This document shows, piece by piece, positions 15,534-23,795 of a stretch of DNA of 41,362 nt (its first letter is position 1; every line of letters begins with the position of its first letter). This DNA comes from JBEKSX01 sp049516635 (GTDB lineage Bacteria > Bacteroidota > Ignavibacteria > Tepidaquicellales > OLB5), in contig JBEKSX010000011.1 of assembly GCA_049516635.1 (NCBI GenBank), positions 1-41,362 on the forward strand. The letters are read 5' to 3'. The notes below the pieces were generated by a model. That model worked only from the letters and a program-made list of their open reading frames with translations. It searched no databases and was not told where the DNA came from. The translations under genes and the position numbers were made by a program.

Positions 15534-17098
15534 TTTAATAATACCATTCTTTTAGATTCGTTAAAAGAATCAGTGGATAATTTATAAAAATATACCCCGC
15601 TGGGATAATTCGTCCCGTCCCACTCAACCTCGTACGTTCCGGGTTTTAACTGCTGGTTTACGAGGGTTGCAACTTCACGGCCGAGGAGGTCGTAGATCTT
15701 CAAGTTTACGAACCCCCCTTCCCCCCTTTCGTAAAGGGGGGACTGTGGAATATCAAATTTTATCTTTGTGGACGGGTTGAAGGGATTGGGGTAGTTTTGA
15801 TATAATTTATAATTCTCAGCTATAACTGAATTTGTTCTCACCGCAATCGGCGGAAAATTCCTGAAATCACAAACATAAGTATCACAACTGGTATCATATT
15901 GAACGAGTTGTTCCCAGTTACTTCCCCATAAAATACGCTTACCTTCTCTGCTTACTGTTGCATGGGGTTCAGCCCAGTAAATGCTGCTATCAGGGTCGGG
16001 TGTGATAGGAGAAAATCTTCTGCTGTGATGATGTGCAATTCTAAAAATCTGTCTGCTACCATCAAGCTTTAGAGCAAAAACTTCCATTTCAAACGGAAGC
16101 CAAGAACTGCTGTCTGCTGTTAATCTTCCAATATAATCGAAAGTGCTTACAAAACAAAAGCTCCTTTGCTGGTCACTTCTGCAGGATATATGGTCATCAA
16201 AAAATGGGGAAAAACTAAGAAGTGTCGTTTCCACTCCGCTGCTCAAAACATATTTCTTAATAAATCCTTTATTGGAATCAGAATCATAAGAATCCATCAC
16301 TAAGATTTCATTTCCATTAGCATCGATACCAAGGTCGCTATGACCTGGTCCAAGCGGCTTCTGCCAGATGAAATTAAATGTTCTTGAATAAACCTCGACT
16401 CCGTGATATCTGCCTGAAATATAATCTGCATAATCAACTACCACATAATTACCAAGCGGAGAAATAGAAACCCAGTCGAAGTCTACTGTATTTACAGGGA
16501 GCTGTAATGTGCTAATGATAGTATTAGGATTGAAATCATAAACATTCAATGTATTAAAAGTCGTATCGGTTAACTGTCCAACGAAAGCATAATACCTCCC
16601 ATCATTAGATAAGTTGCCCTCTCCTCTTGTATTAGCATATAAATAATTACTGAATGAATGAATCAATGTACTCTGGTTCGCTGATACATTATATGAGTAT
16701 AGTGTATTTCCATTATTATAAATTATTTTATTTGCATCGGTCGGATGCCAAAAAACATCTTCACCTTCAACACCCTGCAGGATACGGATAAATTGATATG
16801 GAGATTCCCCGTTATATAATCTGAATACACCATCGCCTGATTGCAGTATTAAATATGTTTCACCGACATTCCATGCCTGGCGTTTTGAATATTGTGGAAT
16901 AATCCCAGGCAGATGCGTACTTCCAGCATCTGTAATGCGGGTGATTTGAGTTCCGAAGTGAGGATCTGTAAATGGTATTCCTACTGATGGCTTTGGATGA
17001 TTACCTTGAAAAATCGGGTTTTGAATTGTAATCCACTGCTGCGGATAAACAGGTCTCAATAAAAAAACTAGGAAAAAGATTATATTAATTCTGTACAT
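15530..17098 (-). CDS. Secreted TolB-like beta-propeller with T9SS sorting domain
   Basis: Exported protein, 522 residues. Signal peptide at 1-20 (IIFFLVFLLRPVYPQ). The body (about 25-420) opens with PFTDPHFGTQITRITDAG. It continues with segments such as FWHPTDANKIIYNNGNTLYSY and WVSISPLGNYVVVDY and ends in HHSRRFSPITPDPDSSIYWAEPHATVSREGKRILWGSNW, as separate stretches resembling TolB/oligogalacturonate-lyase-type propellers. Lyase activity is not claimed, since no catalytic residues were verified. The sorting domain (about 430-522) carries SPLYERGEGGF from the element at 15711-15741. ATG 17098 is 104 bp after the preceding gene; the stop overlaps the next gene by ATGA. Confidence 0.82.
   Translation of the reverse strand: MYRINIIFFLVFLLRPVYPQQWITIQNPIFQGNHPKPSVGIPFTDPHFGTQITRITDAGSTHLPGIIPQYSKRQAWNVGETYLILQSGDGVFRLYNGESPYQFIRILQGVEGEDVFWHPTDANKIIYNNGNTLYSYNVSANQSTLIHSFSNYLYANTRGEGNLSNDGRYYAFVGQLTDTTFNTLNVYDFNPNTIISTLQLPVNTVDFDWVSISPLGNYVVVDYADYISGRYHGVEVYSRTFNFIWQKPLGPGHSDLGIDANGNEILVMDSYDSDSNKGFIKKYVLSSGVETTLLSFSPFFDDHISCRSDQQRSFCFVSTFDYIGRLTADSSSWLPFEMEVFALKLDGSRQIFRIAHHHSRRFSPITPDPDSSIYWAEPHATVSREGKRILWGSNWEQLVQYDTSCDTYVCDFRNFPPIAVRTNSVIAENYKLYQNYPNPFNPSTKIKFDIPQSPLYERGEGGFVNLKIYDLLGREVATLVNQQLKPGTYEVEWDGTNYPSGVYFYKLSTDSFNESKRMVLLK
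15711..15741. repeat. In-frame palindromic half element in sorting domain (copy 4)
   Basis: The plus strand reads AACCCCCCTT, then CCCCCCTTT-CGT-AAAGGGGGG, with the same 3-nt loop as the lipA leader copy. It encodes SPLYERGEGGF. The loop differs from copies 1 and 3 (CGT versus CGCT), so the reading frame is kept by a compensating difference at the edge. Confidence 0.85.
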
Positions 17099-17202
17099 TT
17101 AAGTATTTAAATTTATTTGATAAATAAAAAAACATACAATCATGTTTTAAAATAACTTGAACAAATAATCAAGCTTTATAAATCTAAATTATAAAACAAA
17201 TA

Positions 17203-18114
17203 TTACTTCACAAGCACCATCTTTTTTGTTTCATTGTAATCGCTGGCAGTTAGCCTATAAAAATAAACTCCGCTTGGATAGTTTGTCCCGTCCCATTCGA
17301 CTTCATACGTACCGGGTTTTAATTGTTGGTTAACTAGGGTTGCAATTTCATGGCCGAGGAGGTCGTAGATGGTTAATCTAGTAAACAACCCCCGGCTAAA
17401 GCCACCCCCTTTATTAAGGGGGACTTGGAATTTTATCTTTGTGGTCGGATTGAAGGGATTGGGGTAGTTCTGGGAAAGGGAATATTTATCGGGTTCTATT
17501 TCGGATATCGTTTTTATTCCTGTAGGAATAGAAGTATCACCGTATAAAATACCATCGATAATACAACCTTGTAAATAAGTATAAGATGAATAATAATGAT
17601 CATACTCAGAATAAGAATAACCAAAATATTTAGTATAAGTCCAACTAGAAATCATACTCCCAATGCTCCACCCGAAAGACAGATTCTTGGTTTGAATTCC
17701 AAACATTACTGTTGTGGCTTCACCATTACAGTGAATTATAAAACCTGTACAATTATAAATTCCTGACCTCATAGCTAATGAATCTACTAGTACGTCATTC
17801 CCGTTAAAAATACATCCTGATCCGCCATATCTATATAATGAGCCTGTTAATGAATCAGTCCTGTACCAGCCATCACTTAACGCCGGAAAACTTAACGAAG
17901 GGAAGCCCTTACAATAATAATATCTTGCACCAAACATTATGGTATCTTTTGTAGTCAATGCTACTGAATAAGTAATACTTGGTGGTATGGTACTTTTGTA
18001 TACATACCTATTTCCTACTGATAAAGGAAAATATTTTATCGATGCAGTATCAAGGAATTTATTTTCTGATAAGAAAGAGGTACTTAGAATAATAAATAGT
18101 ATAATTTTTTTCAT
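17203..18114 (-). CDS. Secreted T9SS cargo, paralogous family A (copy 2)
   Basis: Exported protein, 303 residues, paralogue of the product of 13357-14256. Shared landmarks in order: KYFPLSVGNRYVY, YYYCKGFPSL, DGWYRTDSLTGSLY, LVDSLAMRSG, FGIQTKNLSFGW and a final DGILYGDTS. The signal peptide is short (1-18) and a T9SS sorting domain fills the last 90 residues. No enzyme motif is recognised. Tyr/Gly-rich beta structure at the cell surface is an inference. The sorting-domain insert NKGGGFSRGLF matches that of the 684-residue propeller rather than that of its own paralogue. This means sorting domains and bodies have different histories. The start overlaps the FG-GAP gene by ATGA. Confidence 0.8.
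   Translation of the reverse strand: MKKIILFIILSTSFLSENKFLDTASIKYFPLSVGNRYVYKSTIPPSITYSVALTTKDTIMFGARYYYCKGFPSLSFPALSDGWYRTDSLTGSLYRYGGSGCIFNGNDVLVDSLAMRSGIYNCTGFIIHCNGEATTVMFGIQTKNLSFGWSIGSMISSWTYTKYFGYSYSEYDHYYSSYTYLQGCIIDGILYGDTSIPTGIKTISEIEPDKYSLSQNYPNPFNPTTKIKFQVPLNKGGGFSRGLFTRLTIYDLLGHEIATLVNQQLKPGTYEVEWDGTNYPSGVYFYRLTASDYNETKKMVLVK
17387..17422. repeat. In-frame palindromic half element in sorting domain (copy 5)
   Basis: The plus strand reads AACCCCC-GGCTAAAGCC-ACCCCCTTTATTAAGGGGG, almost identical to 11505-11541, including the inner GGCTAAAGCC. It encodes LNKGGGFSRGLF. Confidence 0.82.
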
Positions 18115-19898
18115 TTTAATAATACCATCCTTTTAGATTCAGAAAAAGATTCTGTTATTAATTTATAAAAATATACTCCACTTGGATAGTTTGTCCCATC
18201 CCATTCAACTTCGTACCTTCCGGGCATTAATTGTTCGTTAACCAGAGTTGCAACTTCGTGGCCGAGGAGGTCGTAGATCACAATCTTAACGGACAACCCC
18301 CTTTCTCCCCCTTTATTAAGGGGGATTTGAAATTTTATCTTTGTGGTCGGGTTGAAGGGATTGGGGTAGTTCTGGGAAAGAGTGAATGATTCGGGAATTT
18401 TCTTAGCATCCCGCTTAATGTCTGTTAATCCCTGCCCCTCGATAGCGGTGTAAAAATGGTTTACCGCTATACCGGTATATTTATCCACAATCCCGCTTGG
18501 CCATTCGATTCTAATCGAATCTATCAGGGTTACATTTCCCAAACCGAACTCTGCATTCAAACTGCTCTGTCCGCTTATAGCTCCGCCTGTTTGTGATGAT
18601 ATCATCTGCATCTGTCTGATAGTGTTTCCGTTTATCAATGCCCTCACAAATACTTTAGCACCGATAGCAGATTTATTTGATACCATCCCCACACATCTTA
18701 TATTGACCCACTTGTTGCCATTGCTATTGTTCATATACATCACATTATTGCCGCCGAAGTAATTATTGCGTGCAACAAACAGGTCTATGTTACCGTCATT
18801 ATTATAATCACCCCAGGCAGCACCTTCTTTATAATTCCCGTCATTGACTATTACTCCGGTATCTATCCTTGTAAATGTTCCGTTACCGTTATTTACGAAT
18901 AAGAGGTTTATTCCATCATATCCGCCTACGAACATATCAAGGTAGCCGTCATTATTAAAATCACACCAACCGGCACCACCGGACCAGTGAAAATAACTCA
19001 CTATCGGATCACCCGTAATTTTGGTAAATGTCCCGTCACCGTTATTCCTGAAAAGCCTGTCATAGCTTGAACCAATAACACCACCCGAAACAAACAGATC
19101 GAGGTCTCCGTCATTATCATAATCACCCCAGCTCCCTCCGCTCGATTGCGCTGTATCGGTCACAACAGGATCATTTGTAATTTTAGTGAAAGTACCATTG
19201 CCGTTATTCTTATAAAGAAAATCAACAGCCGGACCAGCATTAGCAACAAATAGGTCAATATACCCGTCATTATTATAATCGCCCCATGCGCAGCCTCCCG
19301 AGTTGCTGTTATCTGTTCCAACGGGGGCTGTTGTTATCCTTGTAAAGGTACCATTTCCGTTATTATGATACAGGAAATTATTCTGATTCCGGTTGCACAC
19401 AAAGAGATCCAGATAACCGTCATTATCATAGTCGCCCCACGAACATCCGGTTGAGTTGCCGCCGTCATTTACTATTGCACCTGAAGTGATCTTGGTAAAC
19501 GATCCGTCACCGTTATTGTGATATAAATAATTATTCCCGCCGTAGTTTGCAACAAAGATGTCTATATTACCGTCATTGTCATAATCGCCGCAGGTGCAGC
19601 CGTATGAGCTCCCTCCGTCATTGACCACTATACCGGTAGTAACCTTTGTGAAAGTTCCGTCACCGTTATTCAGGTAGAGAAAATTATTGTTGCTTCCGGT
19701 CTGGTTATTCACAACGAACAGGTCTAGATAGCCGTCATTGTTGAAATCAGCCCAGCAGGCACCATAACACCAGCCCCCGTCATTAACCTGCGGACCGGAA
19801 GTGATCTTCGTGAAGTTTTGTGAGTAAATATTTGGAATAAAAAAAATAAAGAATAAAACTGATAAAGCTGCTTTTGATCTATGGTATAAATACATCAT
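18111..19898 (-). CDS. FG-GAP/VCBS repeat protein with ASPIC/UnbV and T9SS sorting domains
   Basis: Secreted protein, 595 residues. Signal peptide about 1-26. Seven repeats of about 50 residues (27-400) carry Ca2+-binding loops of the form DxNxDGxxD (DFNNDGYLDLF, DYDNDGNIDIF, DYNNDGYIDLF), each followed by LYxNNGDGTFTKI; these make an integrin-like propeller. An ASPIC/UnbV domain follows (about 403-475: NKSAIGAKVFV, SSQTGGAISGQSS, FGLGNVTLIDSIRIEWPSG), then the T9SS sorting domain with NKGGERGLS from a palindromic element. This architecture is common in Ignavibacteria surface proteins and is thought to mediate adhesion or polymer binding. Two ATGs open the frame. It is the first gene of the cargo block. 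Confidence 0.92.
   Translation of the reverse strand: MMYLYHRSKAALSVLFFIFFIPNIYSQNFTKITSGPQVNDGGWCYGACWADFNNDGYLDLFVVNNQTGSNNNFLYLNNGDGTFTKVTTGIVVNDGGSSYGCTCGDYDNDGNIDIFVANYGGNNYLYHNNGDGSFTKITSGAIVNDGGNSTGCSWGDYDNDGYLDLFVCNRNQNNFLYHNNGNGTFTRITTAPVGTDNSNSGGCAWGDYNNDGYIDLFVANAGPAVDFLYKNNGNGTFTKITNDPVVTDTAQSSGGSWGDYDNDGDLDLFVSGGVIGSSYDRLFRNNGDGTFTKITGDPIVSYFHWSGGAGWCDFNNDGYLDMFVGGYDGINLLFVNNGNGTFTRIDTGVIVNDGNYKEGAAWGDYNNDGNIDLFVARNNYFGGNNVMYMNNSNGNKWVNIRCVGMVSNKSAIGAKVFVRALINGNTIRQMQMISSQTGGAISGQSSLNAEFGLGNVTLIDSIRIEWPSGIVDKYTGIAVNHFYTAIEGQGLTDIKRDAKKIPESFTLSQNYPNPFNPTTKIKFQIPLNKGGERGLSVKIVIYDLLGHEVATLVNEQLMPGRYEVEWDGTNYPSGVYFYKLITESFSESKRMVLLK
18295..18325. repeat. In-frame palindromic half element in sorting domain (copy 6)
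   Basis: The plus strand reads AACCCCCTTTCTCCCCCTTTATTAAGGGGGA. It encodes PLNKGGERGLS. The core hairpin has the TTTATTAA loop seen in copies 2 and 5 but lacks their inner GGCTAAAGCC. Confidence 0.8.
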
Positions 19899-20020
19899 TT
19901 AATTGATTTAATGAAAAAAAATTGAAGTTAATAAATTGAATATTAACGGAATGTTCTAAGATGTTTAGATAGTCGAGCCGGATTTTCTGAAATGAAATTG
20001 AACTTATTACCCTGTTCATT

Positions 20021-20043
20021 TCCCCCTTCCCCGCGGGTATTTA
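20021..20043. repeat. Truncated G/C palindromic element
   Basis: TCCCCCTTCCCCGCGGGT followed by ATTT matches, on the opposite strand, the AAACCCGCAGGGAAGGGGG end of the reference copy at 7059-7116. The inner CCCCCCTTT hairpin is missing. It lies about 120 bp upstream of the first cargo gene in an otherwise featureless spacer. Confidence 0.55.
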
Positions 20044-20168
20044 ATTTGTCGGCTGGAAATAATATACTTTTACATACAATAAAAAACAATATATTATATT
20101 TCCTCCATCAAGGAGTTAAAATGGTTGGATTATACGTATTCAAGTGGTAAAACTACACCAAATGCGAA

Positions 20169-20639
20169 CTATTTGCCTGCATTTTCGATTTCTATACCAA
20201 GATGGGATACTATTTTTTTGAGAGCAATGCTCTGATTCTCGAGATGCTCTATAATAACCTCTATCTCGCGTTCCGCTTTTAGATTTACTTCGAAATCCGA
20301 TTGTGCTCTCGCTTCTGAGTGTCTTCCCTGGAGGTTCTGCCCAACCATTATTAAAGGCATCAAGAATAATTGTATCATATTAGATATAAAGAGCCAAAAC
20401 ACAAAAGCAGGAAATGGGTCGAACAAGAATTCTTTAGGTGCCAGAGAATTCCAGCCGAGCCATAATATCGTCCAGGCAAAAACAACTATAAAAAATCCCA
20501 TAGTACCTACGTGGTCTGTTACCCACATGGCAAGCTTTTCCAGACCGGTCAGGTTCTCTACCTGTTCTTTATGTACGTTTCGTACGGGTTTACGTAACTT
20601 TTTTAATTCTTCCAGTGTATGAATGTTTTTATGAATCAT
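20169..20639 (-). CDS. DUF1003 membrane protein
   Basis: Two-helix inner-membrane protein of 156 residues matching DUF1003. The conserved block starts LTGLEKLAMWVTDHVGTMGF, with the first membrane helix about 48-66. The FLFDPFPAFVFWLFISN loop and second helix follow, then LMPLIMVGQNLQGRHSEARA and a charged coiled-coil tail (AEREIEVIIEHLENQ). The N-terminal 35 residues are basic and cytoplasmic. Function is unknown. ATG 20639 has no strong Shine-Dalgarno. It stands alone between the hydrolase gene and the cargo block, with AT-rich spacers of 122 and 270 bp on either side. Confidence 0.88.
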   Translation of the reverse strand: MIHKNIHTLEELKKLRKPVRNVHKEQVENLTGLEKLAMWVTDHVGTMGFFIVVFAWTILWLGWNSLAPKEFLFDPFPAFVFWLFISNMIQLFLMPLIMVGQNLQGRHSEARAQSDFEVNLKAEREIEVIIEHLENQSIALKKIVSHLGIEIENAGK

Positions 20640-20761
20640 ATTTTTAAAAAAATTGATTTTAATATTATTAATGTTTTAAGTTACTAAAATAATTTTATTA
20701 ATAAAATTAATTCAGGAATATATCAATAAAATAAATGGAATGTACCCGATGGGAAGAGATA

Positions 20762-21991
20762 TTAAGACAAATATCCGGAGGCGTATTGAAACACATATTC
20801 AAAAGCTTCATTTACTTCATTCTCAATTTTTTCAAGTATGGGAAACGGATTTACGTGATCATATTCGTAAGGAAAATCAGCCGTAACTGCAGTTACCGGA
20901 ATATCATGATTATCGCCCGTGAGTGTATCCGAAACGTTCTTTGGTGTCATAACAGAGTCCTTTGAAAGGGAAAGGGATGTGGTCCTGTTACAAATACCTT
21001 TCAGCTTACTTTCCCTCAATGGCTTTAATCTCTCATAATTGAGCATACTTCTGAATACCGTACCGGGATTATCCGGTCTTTCAAAGAACCGCACCAGCCG
21101 GGAATCTGTCTGTATCTCGGTCTCGAAATCATTCACATAATATGCATGCACGGCTCTATTCGCCTCGCTGTCCATTATGAATCTGGAAACGGGTGACATC
21201 CTGTCAAACGTAGGTCCGCCGCAGAACATGAACAATTTCGATTCATCCAGCATTCCATACGGATTCCACATCAGAAGTATCTCCGATAAGAATGCACCGA
21301 TCGAAAATCCGAAAAAATCAATCCTTGCATTTTTTTCAAGATAAGGGTGTTTACCGGTCTTTATCTCCTGCAGTAACCGCATCATATCATAAACCGTTTT
21401 CAAACCTGACCATAAAAATCTAAGCGGTTTAAGATGAAGCCTGGTACTGATAGATGCATTAACAAATGATGAACATTCGTTCGAGGGATACAGTTGAGTT
21501 CTCAAACTGCTTACAACATTCATTATCCTGGGATGACTCCAGAATAGAGGAGCTCTGTTCATATGAAACGAAATTGGAAATAAAATAATTGATTTGCCTG
21601 TCAGTTCGAGAAGCCGCTTAGCCCAGGGCAGATATTTATCCCATGATTTCTCGTTCAAACCATGGAGCAATATTATTACATCTTTCGATTTTTCTGCAGA
21701 TAGTTCTTTAAATATCGGATATGTGAATGAATTGTTCTCCTCGATGCTATTATCCGGAATTTCGAATATCTCCACAAGCTTTGAAGATGCAGAGGGATTT
21801 TCCGATAATTTTTTCAGGAAGACATCCTTCAGACATTCATTCGAAGCTACATTTCTATCGGGAAACTCACTTAGATCCTGAGAATGGAATTTAAGGTTGA
21901 TAATTTCGAAATTATTAGAGGGCAGACGGATGGGGTCATTTTTTTGATTGTACAAACTTCTCAGCAGCTCGTAATCATCTGAATAGCTCAT
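20762..21991 (-). CDS. Alpha/beta hydrolase-like protein (DUF6051 type)
   Basis: Cytoplasmic protein of 409 residues, with no signal peptide. The alpha/beta hydrolase landmarks are in order: VIILLHGLNEKSW with the HG oxyanion turn at 110-111, nucleophile elbow GFSIG with Ser230, an acid candidate Asp in LSKDSVMTP, and a candidate His in YDHVNP near residue 380. The long N-terminal part and the overall pattern resemble DUF6051 proteins of Bacteroidota as I recall them. Substrate unknown; esterase- or lipase-like chemistry is an inference. A TATATTTG box lies on the minus strand at 22039-22032, 41-48 bp upstream, but without a good TTG partner. Confidence 0.72.
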   Translation of the reverse strand: MSYSDDYELLRSLYNQKNDPIRLPSNNFEIINLKFHSQDLSEFPDRNVASNECLKDVFLKKLSENPSASSKLVEIFEIPDNSIEENNSFTYPIFKELSAEKSKDVIILLHGLNEKSWDKYLPWAKRLLELTGKSIILFPISFHMNRAPLFWSHPRIMNVVSSLRTQLYPSNECSSFVNASISTRLHLKPLRFLWSGLKTVYDMMRLLQEIKTGKHPYLEKNARIDFFGFSIGAFLSEILLMWNPYGMLDESKLFMFCGGPTFDRMSPVSRFIMDSEANRAVHAYYVNDFETEIQTDSRLVRFFERPDNPGTVFRSMLNYERLKPLRESKLKGICNRTTSLSLSKDSVMTPKNVSDTLTGDNHDIPVTAVTADFPYEYDHVNPFPILEKIENEVNEAFEYVFQYASGYLS

Positions 21992-22057
21992 TGCGGCTTA
22001 AAAATAATACAAACATCAGGTAAATAATATTCAAATATAAAAAACTGAGAGACGTAT

Positions 22058-22678
22058 CTACAGGTACTCATCCAGCTTCCCGAGTCCCTGGCGTTTGATG
22101 CTAAAACTTCCGTCTGAGCAGTCGACTATTGTAGAAGGTCTGTTATGTCCGAAGCCGCCGTTGATAACAATATCAACAAGTTTTTTGTACTTTTCATGAA
22201 TTATTTCCGGATCTGTAGTGTAATCAATTATTTTATCTTCATCGTGTATCGATGTTGATACTACCGGGTTGCTCATCTCTTTCACTATCTGCCTGCATAT
22301 AATATTATCCGGGATCCTGATTCCCACGGTCTTTTTTTTACCTTTGAAAAGCTTCGGAACATTACCGTTTGCCTGAAGAATAAAAGTGAACGGACCCGGC
22401 AAAGCTCTTCGCATGACTCTGAATACAGGAGTATCGATCTGCTTCGTAAAATCCGAGAGGTGGCTAAAATCATAACAGACAATAGAAAAATTGGATTTTT
22501 CAGGCTGTATACCCTTTATCTGACAAATACGTTCTACAGAAGATGTTTTGTAAATATCGCATCCCAGACCGTACACGGTATCAGTTGGATATATGATAAC
22601 TCCCCCGTCATTCAAGCATTCTACCACCATTCTTATTTTTCTTGGTTCGGGATTTACCGGGTGTATCTGTAATAACAT
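22058..22678 (-). CDS. yciO: YciO/Sua5/YrdC-family protein
   Basis: YrdC-fold protein of 206 residues, the same length as E. coli YciO. Motifs in order: GGVIIYPTDTVYGLGCDI, ERICQIKG, PGPFTFILQANG, TVGIRIPD, PVVSTSIHDED and STIVDCSDGS. It lacks the C-terminal Sua5 domain. Pipelines often name such proteins L-threonylcarbamoyladenylate synthase (first step of the tRNA t6A37 modification). However, the loop after ERICQIKG reads IQPEKSNFSIVC, closer to YciO than to the KxRPxxKPL of TsaC, so true t6A activity is uncertain. An ATG start is used. The gene stands alone with AT-rich flanks. Confidence 0.85.
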   Translation of the reverse strand: MLLQIHPVNPEPRKIRMVVECLNDGGVIIYPTDTVYGLGCDIYKTSSVERICQIKGIQPEKSNFSIVCYDFSHLSDFTKQIDTPVFRVMRRALPGPFTFILQANGNVPKLFKGKKKTVGIRIPDNIICRQIVKEMSNPVVSTSIHDEDKIIDYTTDPEIIHEKYKKLVDIVINGGFGHNRPSTIVDCSDGSFSIKRQGLGKLDEYL

Positions 22679-22810
22679 AGTGTAATAGTTATCGTATATT
22701 ATTAAATAATAACTAATTTACAAAGATTAAAGTTTTTATTCCGCATGAAATTAATTGAATAGTATTGGGAGTATTGAAGAATAACTATCGAGATTACTAA
22801 TATCCAGGTA

Positions 22811-23077
22811 TCATGATAAAAAGTGGAAAGGCAACTTCCCTGAGGCATATGACCTGCCAAGATTAATTATATAATTTAGATCATCGTTCATTTGTTTTTC
22901 GTATAAATGATATTCACGAATCATTATGAAAAATAAAATAATATCCACAACCAGCAGTACGATGCCAATTGCAATATTAATACTTGCTGCCCCTTCATCC
23001 AATTGCCTTTTACTTACATAACCCAGAATTAAAAAAATGATTGAGAGAATAAACAGAAATATTACAATAATAGGCAT
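22811..23077 (-). CDS. Small two-helix membrane protein, unknown
   Basis: Unrecognised protein of 88 residues with two clear membrane segments: 2-20 (PIIVIFLFILSIIFLILGY) and 34-54 (INIAIGIVLLVVDIILFFIMI). A short basic loop (SKRQLD) separates them, and a polar tail carries EYHLYEKQMNDDLNY. The ATG has no obvious Shine-Dalgarno. The frame looks like a real membrane gene because hydrophobic and charged segments alternate in an orderly way, but no family is recognised. Confidence 0.55.
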   Translation of the reverse strand: MPIIVIFLFILSIIFLILGYVSKRQLDEGAASINIAIGIVLLVVDIILFFIMIREYHLYEKQMNDDLNYIINLGRSYASGKLPFHFLS

Positions 23078-23207
23078 TTCTAGTTAAAAATATTCTAATT
23101 TCTTCTATTAAGAATTATATAATTGCGATAACTTGACTTTAAATGATTTCCATGAATCTTTTCTGTCAAGAAATTATAAATGGTATGCTTCTAAAGCTAT
23201 AAATAAA

Positions 23208-23708
23208 TTATCTTTGCGGAGGCATACCCATAGAAGCCCATTCTTCTCTTGCCGGTCCGTAAATTCCCGGGACTTTAAGTCCTGCCTGTCTCATGAGAAC
23301 GGTCATCTGTCCTCTGTGATGTATCTGATGTGTGAACAAAGCCCCAAGTGTAACACCGTTCTTCCACTTTTCACCGTACATATCCGATTCCATTTGCAAT
23401 GTATCATCATTCCATTTCGTACGGATCTCACTGATCAACCTAAGAGAGGATTTTTCATACGCTGTACGGATCTCTCCGGCTGATGCGGGTGCATCGGATT
23501 CAATAGGGGGTGAGTCGACCTGCAATCCTGTCCTATTCATCATCTCACCTAACGAAATAACAATATGCCATGCAAGATAACCCAGTGAACGTCCCTCAGG
23601 AGTAACCTTTACATTCAGCGAAGCATTAGTAAGTGCTGATAGTAATTTTAAGGTCGATTGGCTTTCAAAATCCCAGTCTGAGAGAAAATCGTCTATCTTG
23701 TAATACAT
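23208..23708 (-). CDS. DinB-family (YfiT/DinB fold) protein
   Basis: Four-helix-bundle protein of 166 residues in the DinB superfamily, usually metal-binding and often a thiol-dependent transferase. The three typical His positions are visible: the first in LAWHIVISLGEM and the other two in HQIHHRGQM near the end of the third helix. The C-terminal motif VPGIYGPAREEW is common in this group. Cytoplasmic; the reaction is unknown. The start is ATG 23708. The gene stands alone between AT-rich gaps. Confidence 0.87.
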   Translation of the reverse strand: MYYKIDDFLSDWDFESQSTLKLLSALTNASLNVKVTPEGRSLGYLAWHIVISLGEMMNRTGLQVDSPPIESDAPASAGEIRTAYEKSSLRLISEIRTKWNDDTLQMESDMYGEKWKNGVTLGALFTHQIHHRGQMTVLMRQAGLKVPGIYGPAREEWASMGMPPQR

Positions 23709-23795
23709 GATTTCTTATTTATAAATTATTAATATTCAAAATTATTAAAATTAAATCGTAAAAGAAATGCAAGTAAATGATAAATAAAGAAATCA

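Noticed and set aside
8529..19898. Photosystem assembly factor (Ycf48) function
   Set aside because: The blades resemble Ycf48/BNR repeats, but the proteins are T9SS-secreted and no photosynthesis genes are present.
22058..22678. Confident TsaC (t6A synthase) call
   Set aside because: Full-length resemblance and the loop after ERICQIKG are closer to YciO, whose role in t6A synthesis is uncertain.
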